Part shown: piece after piece, positions 41,368 through 49,957 of the stretch
Numbering within the stretch: the first letter of the stretch is position 1
How the letters are laid out: every line of letters begins with the position of its first letter
Source: Deltaproteobacteria bacterium
Lineage (GTDB): Bacteria; Desulfobacterota; Desulfobulbia; Desulfobulbales; SURF-16
Assembly: GCA_016219175.1 (NCBI GenBank)
Contig: JACRCD010000051.1
Span: forward strand, 1-50,385
Length of the DNA stretch: 50,385 nt
Reading direction: 5' to 3'
The notes under the pieces: generated by a model
Databases searched by the model: none
What the model saw: the letters and a program-made list of their open reading frames with translations, nothing else
Told to the model about the DNA's origin: nothing
Position numbers and translations under genes: made by a program

Positions 41368-42771
41368 TTAACGGATTCTTTCCCATGCCTGAAATTCGGA
41401 CAATTTCAGTCGATACCGGGCCACATTGCCCTCGTGCAGACGCTGTACGGCATCCAGCACCATTTTGTTGAAGGCTTTTTTGTCCTGTTCTGGAACCAGT
41501 TCATCTGTCAGTTGCTGAATATTCTTCGTAGATGGCATCTTGCGGCCACGGACGATGGCCTGCACGGTATTGATCAATGCCTCCCGATAGCGAATACGCA
41601 GCGGATCCGGCTCAGCCATGGTCTGCGTGATGGCCAGATACTGTTGACATGAACGTTCATAGGCCCAGATAAACACATCCAGCAGCAGATCGACCTGGTT
41701 GAATTCATATACGCCTAGAGTGCCGTCTATATAAGCCTGTTCGGGCACATCGATGAAAGAGAGGGGGCACAGATTGTTTTGTATCAGCGGAATATTTGCT
41801 CCCAGACGAGATACACGTTTGTTTACATCCTCGAACGGCTGCAGATAGGGCAACTGCACCATCACGAAAAACGCTTGCTCGAAAGGGTCGGGGATGGCCG
41901 TGGCTTTCTGCAGCAGCAGCCGGAAACAGTCTTCCAGAACCTGGGGCATGGCCAGCGGGTGGAATACCGACCCGGAAATGTCTACCGGTCTGCGGCGCAA
42001 CCGTCCCGAGGCGTTTTCATCAGGAAGCAGGTTTTCCGACAGGATGGCGTGCAGATTGAGAAGGGTGAATGGATTGAAGCCAATCTGATCAGCCTCTTCG
42101 ATGAGCATTTCGATGGCCGCCTTGTGGTTCAGGATCATCTGGGTTTCCTGAATGTCTTTTCCCTCCGCCCTCTGGCCGAATTCGATCAGCTTTTCTGTGT
42201 CGAGGCGGTTGTAGGTATTACCCTCCAGTCGGGAAGAGGACCAGGACAGATCAATCAGCAATCGGTTTAGAATCTCTCGGGCATAGGTGCCTGCCGGGCG
42301 TTCCTCGACTTGCGTGCGGCCTATCTCGTGAAGCTGTGAGCGCAGGGCCTCGGAAAGATAGAAGGTGACGCCCGGCTCATATTTCTCAAGAAATGAACGC
42401 TGATAGCCGACTGGTTTGCGTTGCATCAACGGTTGCCGCACAAAATCGCGAATGATACCGCCCTCATGGGAAACCGGGATGTAAGTTTCTCTTGCCGCAC
42501 TGTCGATTGAAGATCTTGCGGCTGAAGAATTCGCGGAGATGGGAATGCTGGAGACTTGCTTGTAAACAAGCGCGATACTTTCGCCTTCGGTCGTGATGCG
42601 TTTGTCTGCCAGCAACCGCTCCAGTCGGCGCTGCAAGGTACGACGATTGAGGGATTTGAGCAAATGGCGGACCAATGCTTTTTCCAGCCCTGAAATACCA
42701 ATCCCTTCAGGATGTTGTGCAATCACCCGTTCAATCAGATATAATTCTTCGGCAGGCACAATCCTTGACAT
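41368..42771 (-). CDS. Fic-family protein with altered active-site motif
   Basis: 467 residues. An N-terminal winged-helix region (about 1-70) and a Fic core with the inhibitory motif 'SSSRLEGN' ((S/T)xxxE(G/N)). The catalytic loop, usually HPFxxGNGR, reads QPFEDVNKR: Gln replaces the active-site His, and the glycines are Val and Lys. Classical AMPylation would be impaired without the His, so it may bind nucleotide without transfer or have another chemistry. The Arg and Asn are kept. A long palindrome lies 55 bp upstream. It probably regulates itself through the N-terminal domain. Confidence 0.82.
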   Translation of the reverse strand: MSRIVPAEELYLIERVIAQHPEGIGISGLEKALVRHLLKSLNRRTLQRRLERLLADKRITTEGESIALVYKQVSSIPISANSSAARSSIDSAARETYIPVSHEGGIIRDFVRQPLMQRKPVGYQRSFLEKYEPGVTFYLSEALRSQLHEIGRTQVEERPAGTYAREILNRLLIDLSWSSSRLEGNTYNRLDTEKLIEFGQRAEGKDIQETQMILNHKAAIEMLIEEADQIGFNPFTLLNLHAILSENLLPDENASGRLRRRPVDISGSVFHPLAMPQVLEDCFRLLLQKATAIPDPFEQAFFVMVQLPYLQPFEDVNKRVSRLGANIPLIQNNLCPLSFIDVPEQAYIDGTLGVYEFNQVDLLLDVFIWAYERSCQQYLAITQTMAEPDPLRIRYREALINTVQAIVRGRKMPSTKNIQQLTDELVPEQDKKAFNKMVLDAVQRLHEGNVARYRLKLSEFQAWERIR

Positions 42772-42825
42772 GATCGGTCTTCCTTTGGAAATTTACTTGC
42801 AACAATTTTATACGCCATCAAGGAT

Positions 42826-42879
42826 GACGCATGACACTAAAGCATGACACTAATATGTCATGCTTTAGTGTCATGCGTC
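42826..42879. promoter_or_regulatory. 54-bp perfect palindromic operator of the Fic gene
   Basis: Two perfect 24-bp arms around CTAATA. Each arm contains CATGACACTAA-type half-sites, giving up to four copies (two direct, two inverted). It is centred 81 bp upstream of the Fic start codon. This is the layout of a multi-site operator bound by a dimeric repressor such as the winged-helix N-terminus of the Fic protein. Confidence 0.7.
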
Positions 42880-42910
42880 AATGGGAATGTATAGAATTTG
42901 TCTTGAGCAA

Positions 42911-43438
42911 TCAAAAGACAGCCTTCAGGATGGCGTCAACCTCAGGCCTGTCTGCCGGACCGGTTCCGACATGATGTAACCGCACAATGCCTTCCGGATC
43001 AATCAGCACATCGCCGCCCCGCTGGCGGGTATCGCCGGACGTTTTTTTGGGCAGACGGCCGCGGAGAAGTTCCTTGCAATAGGCCAACCAGGTGCGCGGT
43101 CCCCATATATCCCAGAATCCGGCATCGAGCATGCCGTAGGCGCGATAAATCTCCCGTGTTTCATCAACAAGCAATGGCCATTCGAGTCCGGTCTCTTCAA
43201 TATAACCGCGAGCCAGAAAACCGGACTCAAAAGAAACCACGGCCACTTTGATATTTTTTGCCGTCAAATCGTTTTTTCGTTCCCGCAACTGCGAGAGATG
43301 GCCTTGACAGGGCAGTCAGCCGAGATGGCGAAGGAAGACCATGAGCAGCCAGGAACCGTTATAATCGGCAAGCCGGCATGTTTTGCCGAAAGCCTCCTGA
43401 AGCTCAAACGGGACAGCGGGTTGATTAACAAGATTCAT
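42911..43438 (-). CDS. Peroxiredoxin-like selenoprotein (in-frame UGA)
   Basis: 175 residues if the TGA at 43316-43318 is read as selenocysteine (residue 41). It starts MNLVNQPAVPFELQEAFGKT, with the AhpC/TSA-like 'GSWLLMVFLRHLG-U-LPC' giving a UxxC redox pair, then 'HLSQLRERKNDL', 'VAVVSFESGFLARGYIEETGLEWPLLVDE' and 'DVLIDPEGIVRLHHVG'. The frame is homologous on both sides of the TGA. A 6-bp stem-loop (TCTCGC-AGTT-GCGGGA) begins 19 nt after it, suited to a bacterial SECIS. ATG at 43438 has GGAGG upstream. It should be annotated across the TGA, not from the later TTG. Confidence 0.82.
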
Positions 43439-43859
43439 TTTTAGCGATGACCTCCTCCCTGCCTGTTTTCCCGTGGGCAGGGTATGGTTTTACACGCGCG
43501 ATTCCGGCTTGTTTTTTTGTAAAATTAACATAATGCGCGCTCCTGTTCCTCTTTTTTCTGCAACAGGGGGAATGGCTTTGACAGTAAAATATCGCCGCGG
43601 TATGGTGAAATTATATTCACAATGCCGGGAAATTGCAGGTCGGAAACCCTTTTCCGGCAAGATAACGTCGACATAGGTATGCCGACCCGCAGGACTGTAA
43701 CGGCAATTTTGCCGTGGGGTGGGTAAATTGTTTCATCGTTTGCACACGCGGATTGGTTGGCAATAAAGCCTGCTCGCCCTGCCGGAAAATCAAGAGTTAC
43801 ATGGAACCGATGCGCGAGTGATTCGCGGAACTTATAATTTACTTTTCAGGTGAACAATC
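43439..43859. other. Divergent intergenic region with possible promoter
   Basis: About 420 bp between the selenoprotein and the amidotransferase. On the plus strand TTGACA (43578-43583) and TATGGT (43601-43606) are separated by 17 bp, a plausible sigma-70 promoter. A small palindrome, ACGGCAA-TT-TTGCCGT (43700-43715), lies between it and the amidotransferase start. No credible gene. Confidence 0.4.
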
Positions 43860-44585
43860 ATGCGGCTTCATTACCTGCAGCACGTCTCTTTTGAGGGACT
43901 GGGCAGCATTGCGGACTGGGCTCGAAAAAGAAATATCCGGACATCAGGCACCAGGCTTTTTCTCCGGGAACCGTTGCCCGACCCGGCCGATTTTGATCTG
44001 CTCATCGTCATGGGCGGGCCGATGAATATTTATGAAATTGACGTCTATCCCTGGCTGGTGGAGGAAAAGGCCTTTATCCGCCGCGCCATCGACCAGGGCA
44101 AACAGGTCCTGGGCGTCTGTCTGGGCGCCCAGCTCATCGCCGACGCGCTGGGCGCCCGGGTGTATCGCAACGAGCACAAGGAGATCGGCTGGTTTCCCAT
44201 CCAGCTGGCCGCTGAAGCACCTCAGGGACTGCGAAACATTTTTTCACAAACTACCGAGGTAATGCATTGGCATGGCGATACCTTTGACCTGCCGGACGGC
44301 TGTCTCCGCCTCGCCTCCAGCAGGGGTTGCCTGAATCAGGGTTTTGTCCGCGGCGGCGGTGTGCTCGCCCTGCAGTTTCACCTCGAAACAACCAGACACG
44401 GCCTTGCGGATCTCATCGCCCATTGCGGCGACGAAATCATTGAGGCCCCCTTTATCCAAAGGCCCGAGGAGATGCTGGCTGATGATGCGCGGTTCGGCGC
44501 GGTCAACAGGATGATGCACGATCTGCTTGATTCATGGGCCGCCGGACTCCTCCCGTCTCCGCCTCCGCCGCAAGCCGGAGAGTGA
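43860..44585 (+). CDS. Class I glutamine amidotransferase
   Basis: 241 residues with the triad: Cys in 'VLGVCLGAQLIADALGARV', His and Glu in 'VLALQFHLETT'. 'FDLLIVMGGPMNIYE..YPWL..EKAFIRRAI' is the GMP-synthase-like GATase1 pattern. No synthetase domain is attached, so it probably acts as a gamma-glutamyl hydrolase or with an unlinked partner. AGGTGAAC precedes the ATG. The C-terminus is proline-rich. It converges with the TorD gene 131 bp beyond its stop. Confidence 0.85.
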   Translation: MRLHYLQHVSFEGLGSIADWARKRNIRTSGTRLFLREPLPDPADFDLLIVMGGPMNIYEIDVYPWLVEEKAFIRRAIDQGKQVLGVCLGAQLIADALGARVYRNEHKEIGWFPIQLAAEAPQGLRNIFSQTTEVMHWHGDTFDLPDGCLRLASSRGCLNQGFVRGGGVLALQFHLETTRHGLADLIAHCGDEIIEAPFIQRPEEMLADDARFGAVNRMMHDLLDSWAAGLLPSPPPPQAGE

Positions 44586-44716
44586 TTCCATGACGGAACG
44601 TGCCGGCGGTGATGAAGGGAAAGGTGGAGAGTGCTGCGGACATCAGCGCCGTCCCCAGCCCGCCCATGATAAAAAGATCAGCCATGAGGTCCTGCGGCTT
44701 GAATTTTACCCGGAGA

Positions 44717-45238
44717 TCAGGCAAGGTCCGCGAGCAAGCGCCGGGCCAATTCCGCCCCTTGTCGATAACAGCCCAGCCGGTCGTGTTGGCTAACCCGGGC
44801 AAAAAACAAAGCGGTCCATTTCCGCAGATGGCCATGGAGATAAGTGAAGTCGTCTCGCGCCTGCGGGGCGTCATCTATCCTCCCGTGCAGCCAGGCCAGG
44901 AATTCGCTTTCCACGGCTATATGGTCCGCCAGTTCCTCGGGCGCCATGCCGTATCGCCGGTAAATAGCGGCCACCTTCACGGTTGATTCACCCATGACCG
45001 TACCTTCCAGATAGACGGAACCGTAAGGGGCGCAGGACACCTCCGGCATGGCATTGATAAAAAGGCGGACATATTCGTTTTCCAGGCGGACAGGATCGAT
45101 ATTTTTCATTTCCTCGATCAGGGTCCGGGTCTCGGCCCCCACTTCCACCGGAAGGGGGGCCAGGGCCTGCCGCGCATCAGGATAACAAAACAGCCGGGAA
45201 ACAGACCATAAACCGGGATGCAGCATGACTCCGGACAT
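44717..45238 (-). CDS. TorD-family molybdoenzyme chaperone
   Basis: 173 residues, all-helical TorD/DmsD type: 'ENEYVRLFINAMPEVSCAPYGSVYLEG' (the family's conserved patch), 'RYGMAPEELADHIAVESEFLAWL' and 'WTALFFARV'. It binds the Tat signal of the catalytic subunit and helps insert the molybdenum cofactor before export. The ATG lies 1 nt after the NrfD stop. It is the last gene of the four-gene molybdoenzyme operon. Confidence 0.88.
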   Translation of the reverse strand: MSGVMLHPGLWSVSRLFCYPDARQALAPLPVEVGAETRTLIEEMKNIDPVRLENEYVRLFINAMPEVSCAPYGSVYLEGTVMGESTVKVAAIYRRYGMAPEELADHIAVESEFLAWLHGRIDDAPQARDDFTYLHGHLRKWTALFFARVSQHDRLGCYRQGAELARRLLADLA

Positions 45239-45239
45239 A

Positions 45240-46469
45240 TCAGGCTTTCTCCTTCGCCAGGATCGGCAGTTTGGCAACCGCCAGCAGAATCAGAAATACC
45301 GCGTAGGCCATTATGCCGAGCAGGATGACCACCTCGACCAGGGAAGGGCTGTAGTTGTACTGATCAAGAAAAGTATCCAAGCCGGGGAAAAAACGGCCCG
45401 AGGCGATCGGCAGTGACCAGTGGGTATTCGGCAGGCCAAACGGCGTTATGGTCATGGGGATGTTGTTGTAGGCCGCCGGCATGATCAGAAAACGATGCAC
45501 AAAGACCCCGGCGATCAACAGGCCCGAGCTCAGGGCCAGGAGCGGCATCGAACGCCGGACCACCGGCAGCATAAGGAGCCCGGCGCCGAGGAGCGGCGCC
45601 GCGACCTCAAAGACATGGAACCCGGCAAAATCACCCCAGGCGATCTCCATGATCCGGTGGGTTTCCCCATTGCCGTACCAGGCATGGATGACCAGATCGT
45701 TCATCATCAAAAAGAGATGAACACAGGTGGCTATGAAGATAATCAGGCCCAGTGTCCGGTAGGCTTCTTCGTATTTCTTGCCGGTTCCGTAGGCCAGCGC
45801 CCCCGCCAGCAAGACGACCGTGGCGCCGACAGCGATGGCGACCGAGACAAAATCCGGGGCCATGGCCGGTGAGAACCACCAGTCTCGGCCGCCCTGGGTG
45901 GAAAAGATCCAGGCTGTCACCACATGGATGCCGATGGCGAAAAGAAGAGCCACCGGCGCGATTCGTTTGGCCCATTTTTCGGAAAAATCATGGGCGTTCT
46001 CCACCTTGACGGCAAGCCAGCCGAGCCTGCCGGTCAGTTCGGGCAGCATGAGGATATAGAGATAGATTGCCGAGGCCAGGGCGTACAGGTTAAGGACGAT
46101 GACATCCCACACCAGCGGCGACATGAGGTTTGGATGGAGAAGTAAATTATAGAGGCGGAACGGTTTACCGATATCCGGCAGGACGATAAGCATGGCCGCG
46201 GTGACATTGGCAAAGGCGGTGAGCGCCCCAAGTTTGGCCAGGGGTTTGAGTTGCTTGACGCCGAACAGATAGATTGACGAGGTCAACACCAGACCGCCGG
46301 CGGCATTGCCGACAAAAAAGGCCAGACCCGAGATATAAAGCCCCCAGCTGAACGAGTTAACCATATTGGTCAGGATCAACCCTTGCCGGAGCTGATACAA
46401 CCAGGCCGCAAGCGCGACAAGAAAGAGGGCGCCGCTGCCCCACAGACTGCATTTCATTTTGCCAGACAT
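45240..46469 (-). CDS. NrfD/PsrC-type membrane anchor of molybdoenzyme
   Basis: 409 residues, about ten helices, NrfD/PsrC family. ATG at 46469 is preferred to an overlapping GTG at 46475, because GGAGG is then 7 nt away. It exchanges electrons with menaquinone and passes them to the FeS subunit. Haem b-type NarI is not present; this haem-free anchor replaces it, unusual for a NarG-like catalytic subunit. TorD follows 1 nt later. Confidence 0.9.
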   Translation of the reverse strand: MSGKMKCSLWGSGALFLVALAAWLYQLRQGLILTNMVNSFSWGLYISGLAFFVGNAAGGLVLTSSIYLFGVKQLKPLAKLGALTAFANVTAAMLIVLPDIGKPFRLYNLLLHPNLMSPLVWDVIVLNLYALASAIYLYILMLPELTGRLGWLAVKVENAHDFSEKWAKRIAPVALLFAIGIHVVTAWIFSTQGGRDWWFSPAMAPDFVSVAIAVGATVVLLAGALAYGTGKKYEEAYRTLGLIIFIATCVHLFLMMNDLVIHAWYGNGETHRIMEIAWGDFAGFHVFEVAAPLLGAGLLMLPVVRRSMPLLALSSGLLIAGVFVHRFLIMPAAYNNIPMTITPFGLPNTHWSLPIASGRFFPGLDTFLDQYNYSPSLVEVVILLGIMAYAVFLILLAVAKLPILAKEKA

Positions 46470-46471
46470 GA

Positions 46472-47146
46472 TCACACCTCCCTCGCTTTGGGCGGAAGAT
46501 AAAAGACAGTGGGTTTAGTTCCCTTTTCCGGTAGTAAGGTAAAGGCGTCCCGCGCCTTGATCATCGTGCTCACCTCGCTGTCCGGATCGTCGAGATCGCC
46601 GACAAAGCGGGCCTTGCCGGGGCAGGCGCGAACGCAGGCCGGTAATTCGCCTTTATCGCGATATTGCGCGCAGAAAGTGCATTTTTCCACTACCCCTTTG
46701 GGCCGCAGCGGCGTGTAGACCAAACGGCCGTCATGGTGATGCTCCCGCGGGTAACCGTAATGATATTTTTCCTGGTACTCCGATCGTTCATGCGTCCTTT
46801 CCGGTTCCTGCCAGTTGAATTGCCGCACCCCGTAAGGGCAAGCCGCCATGCAATACCGGCAGCCGATGCATCGGTCAAAATCGATGAGCACCGCCCCGTC
46901 CCCGGCATGGAAGGTGGCCCCGACCGGGCAGACCTTTTCGCAGGGGGCGTTTTCGCAGTGCTGGCAGTGTACCGGCAGGAAATATTCGACCCCCTTGGCC
47001 GGCGGCGTCAGGTGACGGTGGCTGCCGGGGGTGAACACCCGATTCCACCACGTTCCCGGCGGCTGGGCGTTATGCTGCTTGCAGGCCACCATGCAGGAAC
47101 GGCAGCCGATACATTTCTCCAGATCAATCACCATTCCCATTTTCAT
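46472..47146 (-). CDS. 4x[4Fe-4S] electron-transfer subunit of molybdoenzyme
   Basis: 224 residues with four cluster motifs: CIGCRSCMVACK, CQHCENAPCEKVCP, CIGCRYCMAACP and CTFCAQY...CVRACP. This is the PsrB/DmsB pattern. It has no signal peptide, so it would be exported with the Tat-carrying catalytic partner. A His-rich loop (EKYHYGYPREHHHDG) is an unusual feature near residue 140. ATG at 47146 overlaps the catalytic gene's stop by 4 nt, with AGGAGG 8 nt upstream. Confidence 0.93.
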   Translation of the reverse strand: MKMGMVIDLEKCIGCRSCMVACKQHNAQPPGTWWNRVFTPGSHRHLTPPAKGVEYFLPVHCQHCENAPCEKVCPVGATFHAGDGAVLIDFDRCIGCRYCMAACPYGVRQFNWQEPERTHERSEYQEKYHYGYPREHHHDGRLVYTPLRPKGVVEKCTFCAQYRDKGELPACVRACPGKARFVGDLDDPDSEVSTMIKARDAFTLLPEKGTKPTVFYLPPKAREV

Positions 47147-49680
47147 GCCTTCATCCTCCTTACGTCCACGAGACATTCATTCCATACCGTTGTCGGTGAC
47201 CACATACCGGGCACGAAGTAGATCTCATGCAACGGCTTGATCCAGGGATAGGTCAGTGAGTTATACGATTCATCCCCCAGATAGCGGGACCACCAGCCCT
47301 CTTCAAAGATGGCCGTCCCCGCGCTGCAGCCGGGATCAAGAACCGCATAGGCCCTGGTTTTGCCGCGATCGTTGTAAATCCGCACCAGATCCCCGTTTGC
47401 TATCCCCCGCTCACCGGCATCGCCTGGATTGAGAAAGACCTTGGCCTTGTTGTCCTGCAGTTCGAGGAGGATGGTGTTGTTGGAATGGGTGGAGTGGACC
47501 CGGTAGAGCGAATTCTTAGTCACATAGCGCAGCCGGTATTTGTCCCGGGCCGCGGGGTTGACCTTGTACTCGGTCTCGACATAGGTCTCCTTGTGGACGG
47601 GGAGCTGTTCGCCCTCCTTGAGGAAAAGATCCTCGTCCTTGTAAAATTCGATCCGGCCGCTGCGGAGGAACTGGGCCGTGGCCTTGAGCGGCGCCGGATA
47701 ACTGGGCGGCGGAAAGGGAACTCGATGCTGGACCTGTTCATAAAACGGAACCTGTCGATCACCCGGCGCAGGTGAATGAAGACGGACCGGCCCTTTTTTC
47801 AGCATCTCCAGGGTGATGCCGGCCGTTTCCTGGCCGCCTGTTTCCAGAAGGAGTTCAATGACCTTGAGGGCCGCCTCGTTTTCGTCAAGCTGCGGGAAAA
47901 AATGACTTTCAAATTCAGGATTAAGCCTTTTGGCGAGTTCACGGAAGATCCACAGTTCGGATTTACTCTCAAACAACGGCTTGATGGCCGGTTGCTGTAA
48001 CTGCAGATAAGGATGGAGGATGGTGGCGGTCAGGTCGTACTTCTCATACCAGGAGGGGGCGGGCAACACCACGTCCGACCACATGCAGCTGGTGGACATC
48101 TGAAAGTCGGTGGTCAGGATGAATTCCAGCTCGCCGGAGGTCGCCCGCTCCTTGAGGGTATTGTTCATGTTGTGCTGATCAAAGGGGTTGCCCCAGCCGC
48201 CGACCATCGCCTTGATTCCGTGCTCGGGATAGCGGGGGCCTTTCCCCTGCAGAAAGTGGAGATAGGGGACCCAGTTAATTTTCGACCCTTCCGGAAACCA
48301 CCAGCTTTTTACATTGAAGCGGATCCGGTACTGGCCGGCATAGGTGGAAATGCCGGCGCCGCTTTTGCCGATGCTGCCGGTCAGCACCGGTAGCAGGGAA
48401 AGAGCGCGGCCCTTCAGATCACCGTTGTACCACTGATAGTTGCTGGCGCCGTAAATGATGTGCAGCGGCCCATTGCTTGCGGCATCGACGGCCACCCGCT
48501 CGATCCGCGCCGCATCGCAGCCGGTGATGGCGGCCACCTTGTCGAGGGTGTACTCGGCCAGGGTCTTTTGCAGGGCGGTGAAAACCGTCTCCACGGTGAC
48601 GACCTTGCCGTCCGAGAGGGTCACTTCATACTCGCCCTCAAGCTCAGCAAGGGTCGGATTGAGTTTTTCCGGGTCAAGGATCTGAAAATCATGGCCTCGG
48701 CGCACCACAAAGAGGCGCCGGTAGTCGGGAATGGTTCTCGCCCGCGCATCTGCCGCCAGGGCCAAGACCTCACCGGCCAGCAGCCGCTTGCCGGTATCCC
48801 GGCGGACAAGGATCGGGAAATCGGTAAAATCCTGGAGGAAGGCGGCGTCGTAGAGTTTACGGTCAATAATGATCTTGGCCATGCCGAGCCCCAGGGCGGC
48901 GTCGGTATCGGCCTTGATCGGCAGCCATTCGTCGGCCTTGGCGGCGGTGCTGCAGAAGTCGGGATCAATAACGACCACCCGGCCTCTGCGTTTGGCTTCG
49001 AGGAGGTGATGGGCGTCGGGGAGCCTGGTCTGAATGACGTTGGAGCCGAAAATAAGGGTGGTGCGGGCATTGATCCATTCAAGCGATTCCAGCTCCTCGC
49101 TCTGCACCCCGAACGTCATGGGCCAGAACATCGGCAGATCACCGTTTTGATCGTAACCATGATGCATGGTCCAGTGGGCCAGGCCGGTCAGGGCCACCAG
49201 CGCCCCTTTCTGGACATAGCCTGTGCCGGGGACCTGGATTGTCGAGGCAATCGCTTCCGGGCCATATTTGCCGCTGATTTCCTTTAACCTGCCGGCCGCG
49301 TAATCGAGGGCCTCCTCCCAGGTTGCCCGGCGGAACTCGCCGCTGCCCCGAGCGCCGGTCCGGATGAGCGGATACTTCAGGCGGTCCTTGCCGTAAATGA
49401 GATCCATCATCGACAGTCCGCGCAGACAACCCCGGGGATTATAGGAATCCTCGGGATAATCGGCCGCCTGGATCAAGGTGCTGATTCGACCGTCGGTGAT
49501 CCGGGCCTTGAACCCGCAGGCCCCGGTACAGTTGGGCGAACAGGTGGAGCGCACCAACTGCTCCATCTCCGCGGCGTAGGCGGCGGGATCATCCGAGAAG
49601 TGAAAGAATTTCAACCCAAAAGCCAGGGCGCAGCCGGCACCCGCGGCGCCCCGCAAAAATTCCCGTCTGTCAATGCGCAT
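47143..49680 (-). CDS. NarG-clade molybdopterin oxidoreductase, Tat-exported
   Basis: 845 residues. Tat signal RREFLRGAAGAG at the N-terminus; FeS site CSPNCTGAC..GCLRG (first ligand Cys, where NarG has His). 'GYDQNGDLP' aligns with the YDWYCDLP segment of nitrate reductase, suggesting an Asp molybdenum ligand; 'FGSNVIQTRLPDAHHLLEAKRRGRVVVIDPD' also matches NarG. The C-terminal 'NPGDAGERGIANGDLVRIYNDRG' is the cofactor-binding domain. Substrate could be nitrate, selenate, chlorate or another oxyanion. ATG at 49680 has GAGAGG upstream. It is the first gene of an operon with FeS, NrfD and TorD. Confidence 0.88.
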   Translation of the reverse strand: MRIDRREFLRGAAGAGCALAFGLKFFHFSDDPAAYAAEMEQLVRSTCSPNCTGACGFKARITDGRISTLIQAADYPEDSYNPRGCLRGLSMMDLIYGKDRLKYPLIRTGARGSGEFRRATWEEALDYAAGRLKEISGKYGPEAIASTIQVPGTGYVQKGALVALTGLAHWTMHHGYDQNGDLPMFWPMTFGVQSEELESLEWINARTTLIFGSNVIQTRLPDAHHLLEAKRRGRVVVIDPDFCSTAAKADEWLPIKADTDAALGLGMAKIIIDRKLYDAAFLQDFTDFPILVRRDTGKRLLAGEVLALAADARARTIPDYRRLFVVRRGHDFQILDPEKLNPTLAELEGEYEVTLSDGKVVTVETVFTALQKTLAEYTLDKVAAITGCDAARIERVAVDAASNGPLHIIYGASNYQWYNGDLKGRALSLLPVLTGSIGKSGAGISTYAGQYRIRFNVKSWWFPEGSKINWVPYLHFLQGKGPRYPEHGIKAMVGGWGNPFDQHNMNNTLKERATSGELEFILTTDFQMSTSCMWSDVVLPAPSWYEKYDLTATILHPYLQLQQPAIKPLFESKSELWIFRELAKRLNPEFESHFFPQLDENEAALKVIELLLETGGQETAGITLEMLKKGPVRLHSPAPGDRQVPFYEQVQHRVPFPPPSYPAPLKATAQFLRSGRIEFYKDEDLFLKEGEQLPVHKETYVETEYKVNPAARDKYRLRYVTKNSLYRVHSTHSNNTILLELQDNKAKVFLNPGDAGERGIANGDLVRIYNDRGKTRAYAVLDPGCSAGTAIFEEGWWSRYLGDESYNSLTYPWIKPLHEIYFVPGMWSPTTVWNECLVDVRRMKA

Positions 49681-49858
49681 GGTATTGCCTCTCCCTAAAA
49701 TAATGATCGATGAACGATATGCTCTTCTTTGGGGCGCAAACCAACATGCAGCAACCCCCATCCTCATCGCCAGGGCGATAATGAGTGTCCGCCGGCATCG
49801 GCATTGCCTCAATTTTTTCCGTGTTTTACTTTCATACTTAATATTTCAGGTAAAATAA

Positions 49859-49872
49859 TTGACTTAAGTCAA
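49859..49872. promoter_or_regulatory. FNR/CRP-type palindrome between divergent genes
   Basis: TTGACTTAAGTCAA is a perfect 14-bp palindrome of the TTGA(C/T)-N4-(G/A)TCAA type bound by FNR/DNR-family regulators. On the plus strand TAGACT (49895-49900) would put a start near 49907, with the site centred at -41.5. On the minus strand TATGAA (49836-49831) stands at the symmetrical distance. It may activate both the DVU0772-like gene and the molybdoenzyme operon under anaerobic or nitrosative conditions. Confidence 0.5.
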
Positions 49873-49957
49873 ACAATACTTTGATTGCCTGAGGTAGACT
49901 GAAAATAATGCGCGGTAGATCGAACTTTTGTGCTTAGCCATCAAAAAGGAGCGGGCT

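Noticed and set aside
43473-43676. 67-codon frame upstream of the amidotransferase
   Set aside because: No ribosome site and it covers the likely promoter; the sequence is unlike a protein.
44503-44874. Minus-strand frame after torD containing a hydrophobic stretch (from an ATG at 44685)
   Set aside because: AGGA is weakly placed, and most of the frame overlaps torD or the convergent amidotransferase. A 60-residue membrane peptide cannot be excluded, but nothing supports it.
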